DNA from: Paracoccaceae bacterium
Lineage (GTDB): Bacteria > Pseudomonadota > Alphaproteobacteria > Rhodobacterales > Rhodobacteraceae
DNA: 64,000 nucleotides
Reading direction: 5' to 3'
Assembly (NCBI GenBank): GCA_024742695.1
Contig: JANSXY010000002.1
Location: forward strand, 1-64,000
In this document: positions 17,246-25,670 of the stretch, piece by piece
Layout: every line of letters starts with the position of its first letter
Numbering within the stretch: position 1 is the first letter of the stretch
Notes under the pieces: generated by a model
Told to the model about the DNA's origin: nothing
The model's input: the letters and a program-made list of their open reading frames with translations, nothing else
Databases searched by the model: none
Program-made: the position numbers and the translations under genes

Positions 17246-19234
17246 ATGCGAAACACCAATAATGGAGGATACTTCCTGTATCATTCCATTGGCCTGTACC
17301 CTGGCAAGGAAGAGGACATGGCCGAGGCCATGGCCGATTTTTCCCGGGTCTGGGCCGCACCCAATGACAAGCAATGGGGCTATGTGCTGCGCAAGCGGCA
17401 GGATTTCATCGAAGCCTGGGGGCGCTTGATCAACGCGCCCAAGGGCTCGATCACCCATGTCGATAACGTCACCGAGGGGCTGCACCGGGTCATGCGCGCC
17501 TTGCCCGAGGCGCGGCTGAAGGGCCGCAAGGTGCTCGTGGGCGCAGACTGCTTTCCGTCCCTGCATTTCCTGTTGGCGGGGCTGGCCCCCAAGATCGGGT
17601 TCGAACTGGTCACCGTGCCACGCGCGGACGGCAAGGCCTGGGTCGAGACCGGCGACTTCATCGCCCATTGGGGGCGCGACGTGGCGCTGGCGCTGCTGAC
17701 CTGGGTCACCTCGACCGCCTCCGCCAGAATCGATTACCCGGCGCTGGTCGCGCATGGCCGCGAGATGGGCAGCTTGATGGTCGCGGACATCACGCAGGCT
17801 GCAGGCCTGATCCCGTTCGACGTCATGGCTCCGAAGATCGACTTCGTGGTGTCCACCAGCCTGAAATGGCTTTGCGGCACACCGGGCGCGGGCATCGTCT
17901 ATACCGACAAGGCCACCATCGGCGACCTGACCCCGGAAACGCGCGGCTGGTTCAGCCAGAACAACCCGTTTTCCTGGGATCTCGACAAGTTCCAGTATGC
18001 GCCCGACGCGCGCCGGTTCGACACCGGCACGCCGGGGTCGGTGGCGGCCATAGCGTCGCTGCCGGCGTTGCGATGGTTCACCGCGCAGGACCAGGCCGCC
18101 ATCGCCGCGCGCAACCGCTCGATGGTGGACCGGATCATCGCCCATGCCGATGACTTGGGCCTGCCGCTCTTGTCCCCGCGCGAGGCGGAGCGCCGCGGCG
18201 GGGCCGCCATGCTGCGGATGCCGAGCAAGGCCGAGGCGGCGGCGGTGGTCGGCGCCCTGGGCGTCGAGGGGTATTCGGTCGATTTCCGCGACAGCATCCT
18301 GCGTCTCTCGCCCGGCATTGTCACCGAGGAGGGCGCGGTCGATACCGTTTTCGATATCGCCCGCACCGTCATGAACCGCCGCCGTGCGCGCTATGCCGGG
18401 CGCGGCGCAGACCTGAAAGCGAAGGGGGCCGCGATGAGCACCGACCTGATGGGGAACCTGGGCATGGCTCTGTTGGCGGGAGATATCCGCGTGGTCGATT
18501 GCACCGCGCGGCTGGGTCCAGACACGCCGATCCTGCGCCTGCCCGAAGACTTCGCCAAGAACACGCCCAAGGTCGAGATCCACAAGATCAGCGAATACGA
18601 CAAGGACGGACCGTTCTTTGCGTGGAACTGGATGGTTCTGGGGGAACACTCGGGCACTCATTTCGACGCGCCGCATCACTGGCTGTCGGGCAAGGACTTC
18701 GAGGATGGGTTCACCGACACTCTCGATGTCCAGCGCCTGATCGCACCGGTGAACGTGATCGATTGCTCCGCCGAGGCCGAGGCCGACCCCGATTTCCTGC
18801 TGACTGCCGACAGGGTCAAGGCCTGGGAAGTGGAGCATGGCGAGATCGGTCCGGGCGAATGGGTGGTGATGCGCACCGACTGGGACAAGCGCATGCATGA
18901 CGAAGAGCTGTTTCTCAACGAGGATCCGGACCCTTACGAGGACGGCTCGCACAGCCCCGGCCCCTCCACCGACTGCATCGACTACCTGCTGGGCAAGGGC
19001 ATCGTCGGCTGGGGCACGCAATGCGTGGGCACCGATGCGGGTATGGCCGGAAAATTCAGCCCGCCCTATCCGGCGCACAACTTCCTGCACCGCGACAACT
19101 GCTTTGGCCTCGCCAGCCTGTGCAATCTCGACCAGCTTCCGCCAAAGGGCGCGATCCTGATCGCAGCCCCGCTCAAGATCGAGCGCGGAACCGGCAGCCC
19201 GATCCGGGCCCTGGCGCTGGTGCCCAAGGGGTGA
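17246..19234 (+). CDS. Kynureninase-like PLP enzyme fused to isatin hydrolase/cyclase-family enzyme
   Basis: One uninterrupted 662-codon frame with two enzymes. Residues 1-380 are an aminotransferase class V fold close to kynureninase: Asp181 in VADITQAAG should hold the PLP ring nitrogen and Lys207 in TSLKWLCGTPGAG should form the Schiff base. Residues 397-662 are a cyclase-family metal hydrolase (KynB/isatin hydrolase type) with the metal motif HSGTHFDAPHH at 468-478. By memory this half looks closest to isatin hydrolase, which opens isatin to isatinate. A ribosome-site-like AAGGGGG (18422-18428) stands before an internal ATG 18434, so the second domain might also be made alone. ATG 17246 is preferred over 17234 for its ribosome site. 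Confidence 0.85.
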   Translation: MRNTNNGGYFLYHSIGLYPGKEEDMAEAMADFSRVWAAPNDKQWGYVLRKRQDFIEAWGRLINAPKGSITHVDNVTEGLHRVMRALPEARLKGRKVLVGADCFPSLHFLLAGLAPKIGFELVTVPRADGKAWVETGDFIAHWGRDVALALLTWVTSTASARIDYPALVAHGREMGSLMVADITQAAGLIPFDVMAPKIDFVVSTSLKWLCGTPGAGIVYTDKATIGDLTPETRGWFSQNNPFSWDLDKFQYAPDARRFDTGTPGSVAAIASLPALRWFTAQDQAAIAARNRSMVDRIIAHADDLGLPLLSPREAERRGGAAMLRMPSKAEAAAVVGALGVEGYSVDFRDSILRLSPGIVTEEGAVDTVFDIARTVMNRRRARYAGRGADLKAKGAAMSTDLMGNLGMALLAGDIRVVDCTARLGPDTPILRLPEDFAKNTPKVEIHKISEYDKDGPFFAWNWMVLGEHSGTHFDAPHHWLSGKDFEDGFTDTLDVQRLIAPVNVIDCSAEAEADPDFLLTADRVKAWEVEHGEIGPGEWVVMRTDWDKRMHDEELFLNEDPDPYEDGSHSPGPSTDCIDYLLGKGIVGWGTQCVGTDAGMAGKFSPPYPAHNFLHRDNCFGLASLCNLDQLPPKGAILIAAPLKIERGTGSPIRALALVPKG

Positions 19235-19330
19235 CGCGGTTGGCTGAGCGCCGATACCATCACCGAACGGCCTGGGCCCTTGGCGCCAAGACCGCGCGCA
19301 GGGCGACCGGACAGATCGAGGAGAGTGGCC

Positions 19331-19759
19331 ATGCAAATGCCCTATGTGACAACCCGCATCCTGAGGTTCGGGGATTGCGACATCTCGGGGACAGCCTACT
19401 TCCCGTCCTACCTGAACATCCTCAACAACGTGAACGAGGAGTTCTGGGAAGTGCTGGGATGGCCCTGGCACGACACGATCTGGAAGGAACGCTGGGGTAC
19501 GCCCACCGTTCACCTGTCCTGCGACTTCTCGGCCCCCTCGTTTTTCGGCGAGGAACTGACCTTCGAGGTGCGCGTTCTGCGCGTGGGGCGGTCGTCGGTT
19601 ACCCTGGCGCACGAGATCAGTTGCAACAGCAAGAAGCGCTGGTCCAGCACGCAAGTCCTGGCCGCGAGCGACCTGGACAAGCACTGTTCTATCCCGTGGC
19701 CGGCAGATGTTCACGCGGCGCTGACCGCGCTGCTGCCTGCCGCGGGGACGGCCGACTGA
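19331..19759 (+). CDS. Acyl-CoA thioesterase, 4-hydroxybenzoyl-CoA thioesterase (4HBT/YbgC) family
   Basis: A 142-residue hotdog-fold thioesterase. The start (TRILRFGDCDISGTAYFPSYL) shows the conserved Asp-containing loop of 4HBT/YbgC enzymes, and the middle (VHLSCDFSAPSFFGEELTF) the central helix and strand. These enzymes hydrolyse aromatic or short acyl-CoA thioesters. Placed just before the IorA/IorB genes, which make CoA thioesters from 2-oxoacids, it could release the free acid. ATG 19331 follows a gagagtgg ribosome region. Confidence 0.87.
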   Translation: MQMPYVTTRILRFGDCDISGTAYFPSYLNILNNVNEEFWEVLGWPWHDTIWKERWGTPTVHLSCDFSAPSFFGEELTFEVRVLRVGRSSVTLAHEISCNSKKRWSSTQVLAASDLDKHCSIPWPADVHAALTALLPAAGTAD

Positions 19760-19771
19760 AGGAGGTCAGGC

Positions 19772-21928
19772 ATGGCTGAACGCTCTTTCAAGGCGGAAGT
19801 TCAGGACCTGCGCAAGGGGGCGGGCGAGCTGTTCACCGGCGAAGGGATCCTGGCGATCACCAAGGCCCTACTGGAAAACGGCGTCGGCTATGTCGGGGGC
19901 TACCAAGGCGCACCGATCAGCCACCTGATGGACGTTCTGGCCGATGCCGAGGATCTGCTGGGCGAACTGGGCGTACGGTTCGAGGCGAACGCCTCCGAGG
20001 CGGCGGCGGGCGCGATGCTGGCGGCATCCGTGCATTATCCGATCCGCGGGGCGGTGACCTTCAAGGGGCCGGTGGGCGTGAACGTCGCCTCGGACGCCTT
20101 GGCCAACCTGTCGTCCAGTGGCGTGACCGGCGGCGCGCTGATCATCGTCGGCGAGGATTACGGCGAGGGCAGTTCCATCATGCAGGAGCGCAGCCACGCC
20201 TTTGCCATGAAGTCTCAGTTCTGGCTGCTAGACCCGCGCCCCAACCTGCCCAGCATCGTCAAGGCGGTGGGCGACGGGTTTGCCCTTTCCGAGGCGTCGA
20301 ACACCCCCGTCATGCTGATGGTGCGTATCCGCGCCTGCCATGTGACCGGGCAGTTCGAAACCCGCGACAACCGGCGCCCGGCCCTGTCCGTCGCAGAGGC
20401 GCTGGATGCGCCTCACCGCGAGGTCGGCCGGATCGTGCTGCCACCGATGTCCTATGCGCAAGAACACGACAAGATCGACAGCCGCTGGCCCGCCGCCGAG
20501 CGTTTCATCCGCGAGAACCGGTTGAACGAGGTCTTCGGCCCGGACAAGGCCCGCGTGGGCATCGTGTGCCAGGGCGGGATGTACAACGGCGTGATGCGCG
20601 CCTTGCAGCGGTTGGGCCTGGCCGATCTGCACGGCGCGACCCGGGTGCCGGTTTACTGTCTGAACGTGACCTATCCGCTGCTCAGGAACGAATTCGCCGC
20701 GTTCTGCGATGGCAAGGACGCGGTTCTGGTGGTCGAAGAGGGGCAGCCCGAGTTCCTCGAACAGGCCTTCGCCACGATGCTCTTGCGCGCGGGGTCCGGC
20801 ACCCGCCTGCACGGCAAGGATGTCTTTCCGATGGCCGGGGAGTACACCGGCGCGGTGATGCTGGACGCGGTCGAAGGCTTCTTGCGGCAGGCCGCGCCCG
20901 ACCTTCTGCCGGCACAAGTGCTTGCGCCGAACACCGAAGCCCCGGCGATCCCCGACCTGTCGCAGACGGTGCCGGTTCGCCCGCCGGGGTTCTGCACCGG
21001 CTGTCCGGAACGCCCGATCTTTGCCGCGATGAAGCTGGTGCAGCAGGAACTGGGCGAACACCAGATCAGCGCCGATATCGGCTGCCACCTGTTCGGGAGT
21101 CTGCCGCCCTTCAACATCGGCGGCGCGACGATGGGCTACGGTCTGGGCCCGGCCTCGAACGGGGCGTTCGACGGCGGCAAGGTGGGCGGCAGCAGCAAGC
21201 GCGCGATCTCGGTGATCGGCGACGGCGGGTTTTGGCACAACGGGCTCAGCAGCAGCTTCGGCAACATGGCCTACAACAGGTCCGACGGCGTGGCGGTGAT
21301 CGTCGACAATTTCTATTCGGCGGCGACGGGCGGGCAGGATCTGTTGTCCTCGCGCGCGCGGAACCGGAGCAAGGCCACAGGCAACCCGATTTCCAAGGCC
21401 CTGAAGGGCATCGGCATCGACTGGGTGCGCCAGATCGACCGCACCTATGACGTGGCGCGTCTGCGCGACACGTTGCGCGAGGCGCTGACCACCGACGCTC
21501 CGGGGCCCAAGGTGCTCGTGGCCTCGTCGGAATGCATGTTGAACCGCGAGCGGCGCGAGAAACCGCAGCGCGCCGCCGCGATCCGCGAGGGGCGGCGGGT
21601 CGAGGCCCCCCGCTTCGGCGTGGACGAGGCGGTCTGCACTGGCGATCACGCTTGCATCCGGCTGTCGGGCTGCCCGTCGCTGTCGTTGAAACGGCTGGAC
21701 GATCCGCTGCGTGACGACCCCGTCGCGCAGATCGACCAGACCTGCGTCGGCTGCGGAAATTGCGGCGAGGTGGCCGAGGCGGCGGTTCTGTGCCCGTCCT
21801 TTTACGAGGCGCGCGTGGTGCACAACCCCAGCGCATGGGAGGCCCGGCTTGCGCGCTGGCGCCGGGGGGGCATCGGTTGGCTCGCGCGGCGGCGCGCGGC
21901 CCGGCGGCTGAGCTTCGAGGAGGTCTGA
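19772..21928 (+). CDS. IorA-like 2-oxoacid:ferredoxin oxidoreductase, alpha subunit
   Basis: A 718-residue protein with the indolepyruvate:ferredoxin oxidoreductase alpha layout: pyrimidine-binding domain (GGYQGAPISH), central domain, TPP pyrophosphate domain (ISVIGDGGFWHNGLSSS) and a C-terminal Cys-rich segment (CTGDHACIRLSGCPSL, then CVGCGNCGEVAEAAVLCPS) for Fe-S clusters. The family oxidatively decarboxylates aryl 2-oxoacids with CoA and ferredoxin to aryl-acyl-CoA. A perfect AAGGAGG site precedes ATG 19772. It pairs with the next gene; the exact 2-oxoacid is not known. Confidence 0.92.
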   Translation: MAERSFKAEVQDLRKGAGELFTGEGILAITKALLENGVGYVGGYQGAPISHLMDVLADAEDLLGELGVRFEANASEAAAGAMLAASVHYPIRGAVTFKGPVGVNVASDALANLSSSGVTGGALIIVGEDYGEGSSIMQERSHAFAMKSQFWLLDPRPNLPSIVKAVGDGFALSEASNTPVMLMVRIRACHVTGQFETRDNRRPALSVAEALDAPHREVGRIVLPPMSYAQEHDKIDSRWPAAERFIRENRLNEVFGPDKARVGIVCQGGMYNGVMRALQRLGLADLHGATRVPVYCLNVTYPLLRNEFAAFCDGKDAVLVVEEGQPEFLEQAFATMLLRAGSGTRLHGKDVFPMAGEYTGAVMLDAVEGFLRQAAPDLLPAQVLAPNTEAPAIPDLSQTVPVRPPGFCTGCPERPIFAAMKLVQQELGEHQISADIGCHLFGSLPPFNIGGATMGYGLGPASNGAFDGGKVGGSSKRAISVIGDGGFWHNGLSSSFGNMAYNRSDGVAVIVDNFYSAATGGQDLLSSRARNRSKATGNPISKALKGIGIDWVRQIDRTYDVARLRDTLREALTTDAPGPKVLVASSECMLNRERREKPQRAAAIREGRRVEAPRFGVDEAVCTGDHACIRLSGCPSLSLKRLDDPLRDDPVAQIDQTCVGCGNCGEVAEAAVLCPSFYEARVVHNPSAWEARLARWRRGGIGWLARRRAARRLSFEEV

Positions 21929-21930
21929 GG

Positions 21931-23445
21931 GTGGACGGCTGTTTCGACGCCCGCCAGACCGGGCTGGTCAAGCTGGCGATCATGGCCGTGGGCGGTCAGG
22001 GCGGCGGTGTGCTCACCGGCTGGATCGAGGCGCTGGCCCGTGCGCAGGGCTATGCGGTGCAGGCGACCAGCGTCGCGGGGGTGGCGCAACGCACCGGCGC
22101 CACGATCTATTACATCGAGATGGCCCCGGCGGGCCCGGCGACGCCGATCTTTTCGCTGGCGCCTGCGGCCGGCGATGTCGACATCCTGATCGCCGCCGAG
22201 ATGATGGAAGCCGGGCGTGCGATCCTGCGCGGTTTTGTCACCCCCGACCGGACGCTGCTGATCGGCTCGACCCATCGGGCGCTGGCGGTCAGCGAAAAGA
22301 TGGTTCCCGGCGACGGCATCGCCAATGCCGAAGAGGTGCGTGCGGCGGCGGAGGTGGCGGCGCGCGGCCTGGTGCTGGCGGATTTCGAAGCGCTGGCGGT
22401 GGATGCCGGTTCGGTGATCTCCGCCTCGCTCTTTGGCGGGCTGGCCGGGTCCGGTGCGCTGCCCTTCGAGCGGGCTGCCTTCGAGGGTGCGATCCGTGCG
22501 GGGGGCAAGGGGGTCGACGCCTCGCTCATGGCCTTTGCCGCCGGGTTCGACGTGGCCCGGGCCGGCGGGGTGCCCGCACCCGACAGAACCCCGCCTGCCC
22601 GTCCGGCTGCGAAACCCGCCGGGCCGGCAGACGCCCTGCGCGCGTGGGATGGCCTGATGGCGCGGGTGGCTGCCTTGCCGGCGCCCGCCTGCCCGATGGC
22701 CGAGGCCGGGCTGCGCAAGGTCGTCACCTTCCAGGATCCGGCATATGGCGCCGAGTATCTCGACCGGCTGGACCGGGTGCTGTCCGCCGACCGAAGCGAG
22801 GGCCACGAACTGACCCGGCAGGCGGCGAAATACCTCGCCAACGCCATGGCCTATGACGACGTGATCCGCGTTGCCGACGTAAAGACCCGCGCCGCCCGTT
22901 TCACCCGCATCCGCAGCGAAATGGGCGGCGGCGCGGTTATGCAGCTGACCGACTACACCCATCCGCGCGGCGAGGAGATCGTGTCGCTGTTCCCGGCCCG
23001 GCTGGGTCGATGGGTTGAAGCCCGCCCGCGCATTCTCGGCTGGATCGACCGCCGGGTGAGCAAGGGCCGCCGGCTGCGAACCGACCGGGTTCGGCCCTAC
23101 CTGCAGCTTTGGCTGATAGCCGGGCTGCGCCGCTGGCGACGTGGCAGCCTGCGCCACGAAAAAGAGATGGCGAGCATAGAAACCTGGCTGGCGCAAGCCT
23201 TGCATCACGCCGCGCGGGATTCTGCGCTGAGCATTGAAATCCTGAAGGCGCGCCGCCTGATCAAAGGGTACTCGGACACCCATGCGCGCGGCCGGTCGAA
23301 ATACGACAGGGTGATGAGCGGGATCAGCCTTGTCGCCGGGCGCGACGACGCAGCCGACTGGGCCCGAAGGTTGATATCCGCCGCCATGCAGGACGAAACC
23401 GGGATCGCGCTGGACGGCGCGATTTCCACGATCAAGTCGTTTTGA
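21931..23445 (+). CDS. IorB-like 2-oxoacid:ferredoxin oxidoreductase, beta subunit with DUF6537-type extension
   Basis: A 504-residue protein. Residues 10-200 are the POR gamma-type domain of IorB (AIMAVGGQGGGVLTGWIEALA, SVAGVAQRTGATIYYIE). After a Pro/Ala linker at about residue 220, a long helical C-terminal part (YLANAMAYDDVIRVADVKTR, GGAVMQLTDYTHP) resembles DUF6537, found in aerobic-bacterial indolepyruvate oxidoreductases. The start GTG 21931 lies 2 bp after the iorA-like stop. It is the last gene of the GntR operon; no terminator hairpin was seen. Confidence 0.9.
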   Translation: MDGCFDARQTGLVKLAIMAVGGQGGGVLTGWIEALARAQGYAVQATSVAGVAQRTGATIYYIEMAPAGPATPIFSLAPAAGDVDILIAAEMMEAGRAILRGFVTPDRTLLIGSTHRALAVSEKMVPGDGIANAEEVRAAAEVAARGLVLADFEALAVDAGSVISASLFGGLAGSGALPFERAAFEGAIRAGGKGVDASLMAFAAGFDVARAGGVPAPDRTPPARPAAKPAGPADALRAWDGLMARVAALPAPACPMAEAGLRKVVTFQDPAYGAEYLDRLDRVLSADRSEGHELTRQAAKYLANAMAYDDVIRVADVKTRAARFTRIRSEMGGGAVMQLTDYTHPRGEEIVSLFPARLGRWVEARPRILGWIDRRVSKGRRLRTDRVRPYLQLWLIAGLRRWRRGSLRHEKEMASIETWLAQALHHAARDSALSIEILKARRLIKGYSDTHARGRSKYDRVMSGISLVAGRDDAADWARRLISAAMQDETGIALDGAISTIKSF

Positions 23446-23907
23446 AACGAAGTCGTGGCGTTTGCAGCCGCGGTCGCCCCCAACAGTTCGGCAGGGTATT
23501 CCTTGGCTGGCGCAGGACCGCGGATCGCACCAGGAATCCGCGCTGCCGGTTTCGTTCTCGGAACTCGCTCGATGCGGGATCGTTGCCCGCTTCAGGGTTC
23601 AAGGGTCGCGCTGGCGCACGCGCGAGGAATGGCAACTCCACACCCTTCGGGACAGATGCCGCGCCTCGCTCCGTTGTCCGCCTTGGGCTCAAGGCAGTCG
23701 ATCGCTGCGGCCAGCCTGAAGGTCCGCTGCCCACGGGAGCGGCCGCAGACTTTCGTCGCCTCGATTGACGGCTCTGCGGACAATACCGACCTTCGCTCAT
23801 CCTTGGGCAACGATTAAAAGCAGCCCTTCGCTAGTCGGAACGGTGACATGCAGTTTTGTGGGTCCATAGCTTACAATCAGTAATCGCACTAACAGTCCGG
23901 CCTGTTG
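23446..23907. other. Gene-free stretch containing dispersed repeat copy 2
   Basis: No gene is supported. The stretch lies between convergent genes and contains the repeat described separately at 23,685-23,794. The short possible reading frames here follow the repeat and have no family resemblance. Confidence 0.5.
23685..23794. repeat. Dispersed repeat, copy 2
   Basis: About 110 bp highly similar to 30,569-30,682, sharing the block GCGGCCAGCCTGAAGGTCCG exactly and then GGGAGCGGCCGC and CTCGAT.GACGGCTC. It lies just downstream of the catabolic operon. No terminal inverted repeats or target duplications are obvious. Confidence 0.75.
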
Positions 23908-24903
23908 TCAGCGCAGGTGCTTAGTGGATGCTTCGGCAATGCTTTTCATGTGCCTCATGTCCGTTCCGCAACACCCACCCAAGACGCTAATATGAGGAAA
24001 CCGCCGCTTGAACTCAGCGAGCTGTTCGCCGAGTTCTTCGGGGTTGCCATCGTCAAGCTGCTCCGCTTCGTCGAGCTCTGCATGACTGCAGCGAGAGGCA
24101 TTGGCGACGATACCTTTCAGCCGTTGCATCCATGGCGCGTCCGCCAGCGCGGTGCCGAAATGGTCAGGATGGGCACAATTGATCATGAAATAGGACGCAT
24201 AGCCGTCGGTCGCGGCATCCACCTGGGTGATCGCGTCCTTCAGGGTTTCTCCGGTTGGCAAACGGCCATCGGTTTCGACGGTGAAGCTGATGATGACGGG
24301 CAGGCCGAACCGGCGGGCCGCCCGAACGATGCCGATCGCCTCGGCGCTATATGCCAGTGTGTATCCGCTGATGACATCGACATCCGTTTCGGCCAAGGTC
24401 GAGATCTGTTCGGAGTGATAGCGTTCGGCCTCTTCCGCAGTCATCTGATCTTGCGGCGCATAGGCATCATCACGTGGCCCGAGGTTGGCGCTCATCACCG
24501 TTGGTACATCACCCATTTCGGCGCGCACCTCGGACATCAGGGCAACGGCCTGCTTGTTGAATTCTTTGAGTTGCTCGGGCGTATAGCCGATCGAGGCCGC
24601 CCGATCCCGGTTTGCCACCCAGGTCGGGCTTTCGAGAATGACGCCTGTTCCCGTCTTACTGCCCAGGACTACCATGTCCCGGAGATATTCCTTGAGCAAC
24701 GCACGGCCTTGATCCGTTTCCAGCAACGGATAAGAGGCAAAACCGGGCAGGTCGACGCCGCGGTTGAAGATCAAGTCCGTTTCCATTCCGACATAGGCCA
24801 TAAACAGGTCGGCCCCAAAGTCCGGCAATTTGCGCATGGGAAGAGCCGCGGCTTCGTCTGTCGGGTTTTCCCCTTTTGATAGATCGGTGGACAGTTGGGG
24901 CAT
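23908..24903 (-). CDS. Homocysteine S-methyltransferase family protein
   Basis: A 331-residue TIM-barrel methyltransferase of the BHMT/MetH N-terminal family. The zinc cysteines are present: one in MINCAHPDHF (replacing the usual NC) and the pair in LGGCCGTDMRH near the C-terminus, with MSANLGPRDD in the middle. Members move a methyl group from betaine, S-methylmethionine or similar donors to homocysteine or another thiol. It stands alone, convergent with the iorB-like gene, so the donor cannot be inferred. Confidence 0.87.
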   Translation of the reverse strand: MPQLSTDLSKGENPTDEAAALPMRKLPDFGADLFMAYVGMETDLIFNRGVDLPGFASYPLLETDQGRALLKEYLRDMVVLGSKTGTGVILESPTWVANRDRAASIGYTPEQLKEFNKQAVALMSEVRAEMGDVPTVMSANLGPRDDAYAPQDQMTAEEAERYHSEQISTLAETDVDVISGYTLAYSAEAIGIVRAARRFGLPVIISFTVETDGRLPTGETLKDAITQVDAATDGYASYFMINCAHPDHFGTALADAPWMQRLKGIVANASRCSHAELDEAEQLDDGNPEELGEQLAEFKRRFPHISVLGGCCGTDMRHMKSIAEASTKHLR

Positions 24904-24951
24904 CGGGCTCCTCGATAATGTCCAGTTGAGTGTTGCAGCTGGCGCTGATCG

Positions 24952-25251
24952 TCACCGTGATGTTCGGCGCGGGCCTACTTGATCAGGATGCCACTGCGGG
25001 CGGCTGATGACGGGATCATGTCCCATCGGCGCGATGGTTTCCAGTGTCATGTATCGGGCGCGCTGGACGGCCCATTCATCATTCTGTTTGAGAAGCAAGG
25101 CACCGACGAGGCGTAAGATGGCCTCGTCGTTCGGGAAGCTTCCGACGAGGTCTGTGCGGCGCTGGATCTCGCCGTTCAGCCGCTCAATCGGGTTCGTGGA
25201 ATGCAGCTTCGTCCGGTGTTGGCAGGGGAAGGACATGTAGGCGATCTCGGC
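24952..25251 (-). pseudogene. IS256-family transposase, C-terminal fragment
   Basis: About 100 codons corresponding to the end of an IS256 (Mutator-type) transposase: [47 protein letters not shown] and [16 protein letters not shown]. The upstream two thirds, including the catalytic aspartates, are absent; the frame is closed by a TGA just before the recognisable part. It is a dead remnant of an earlier insertion. Confidence 0.85.
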
Positions 25252-25261
25252 TCAGGCAAGT

Positions 25262-25537
25262 TCATGTGTTCTGGCCCGGGTTGAGGTTTACCTCGGTCCA
25301 CTCTCGGAGCCTTATCCAGTTGCCGTCGAAGGCAAGAAGCTTCAGGCGCTCGTAGATCACCGAGCACCGCGCGACTTCCCCGGTCGGCAGACATTCGGTC
25401 AGGGCGCGACGTTCGCAGTCGAGATAGGCGCGCTTGAGGGATGCGACCGTCGTCTCGCGCCCGTCCGCTGATCCTCCCACGACAACACCTCCGACAACCA
25501 AAGCCAAGGAAACAAGCGAAATCCCTCTCCGTCTCAT
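25262..25537 (-). CDS. Small exported hypothetical protein
   Basis: A 91-residue protein beginning MRRRGISLVSLALVVGGVVV, a clear signal peptide or membrane anchor, followed by a small domain with three cysteines (YLDCERRALTECLPTGEVARC) and a C-terminal FDGNWIRLREW. ATG 25537 was chosen for its GGGAGG ribosome site; an upstream in-frame TTG is less likely. Small proteins of this type are common in Rhodobacteraceae as far as I recall, with no known function. Confidence 0.6.
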   Translation of the reverse strand: MRRRGISLVSLALVVGGVVVGGSADGRETTVASLKRAYLDCERRALTECLPTGEVARCSVIYERLKLLAFDGNWIRLREWTEVNLNPGQNT

Positions 25538-25670
25538 CGCATCCAAGCCTCCCAATCATTGGGGCAAAGCATGCGGGAATTGAGCCGACATCGCGTGAGC
25601 CCTAGGTCCCGATCCAGAGCTTCCTCTGGTCTCTACGCGGGAATCCGTGGGACCAGCGTCCCGGTCATAC

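Noticed and set aside
17246-19234. A complete kynurenine pathway from tryptophan
   Set aside because: No tryptophan dioxygenase gene is present in the window and the cyclase half looks more like isatin hydrolase, so only the lower steps can be proposed.
16685-19714. A very long open frame (over 1000 codons) on the minus strand across the TRAP and PLP-fusion genes
   Set aside because: It is antisense to well-recognised genes, rich in Arg, His, Gly and Gln, and has no family motifs; it reflects high GC at third positions.
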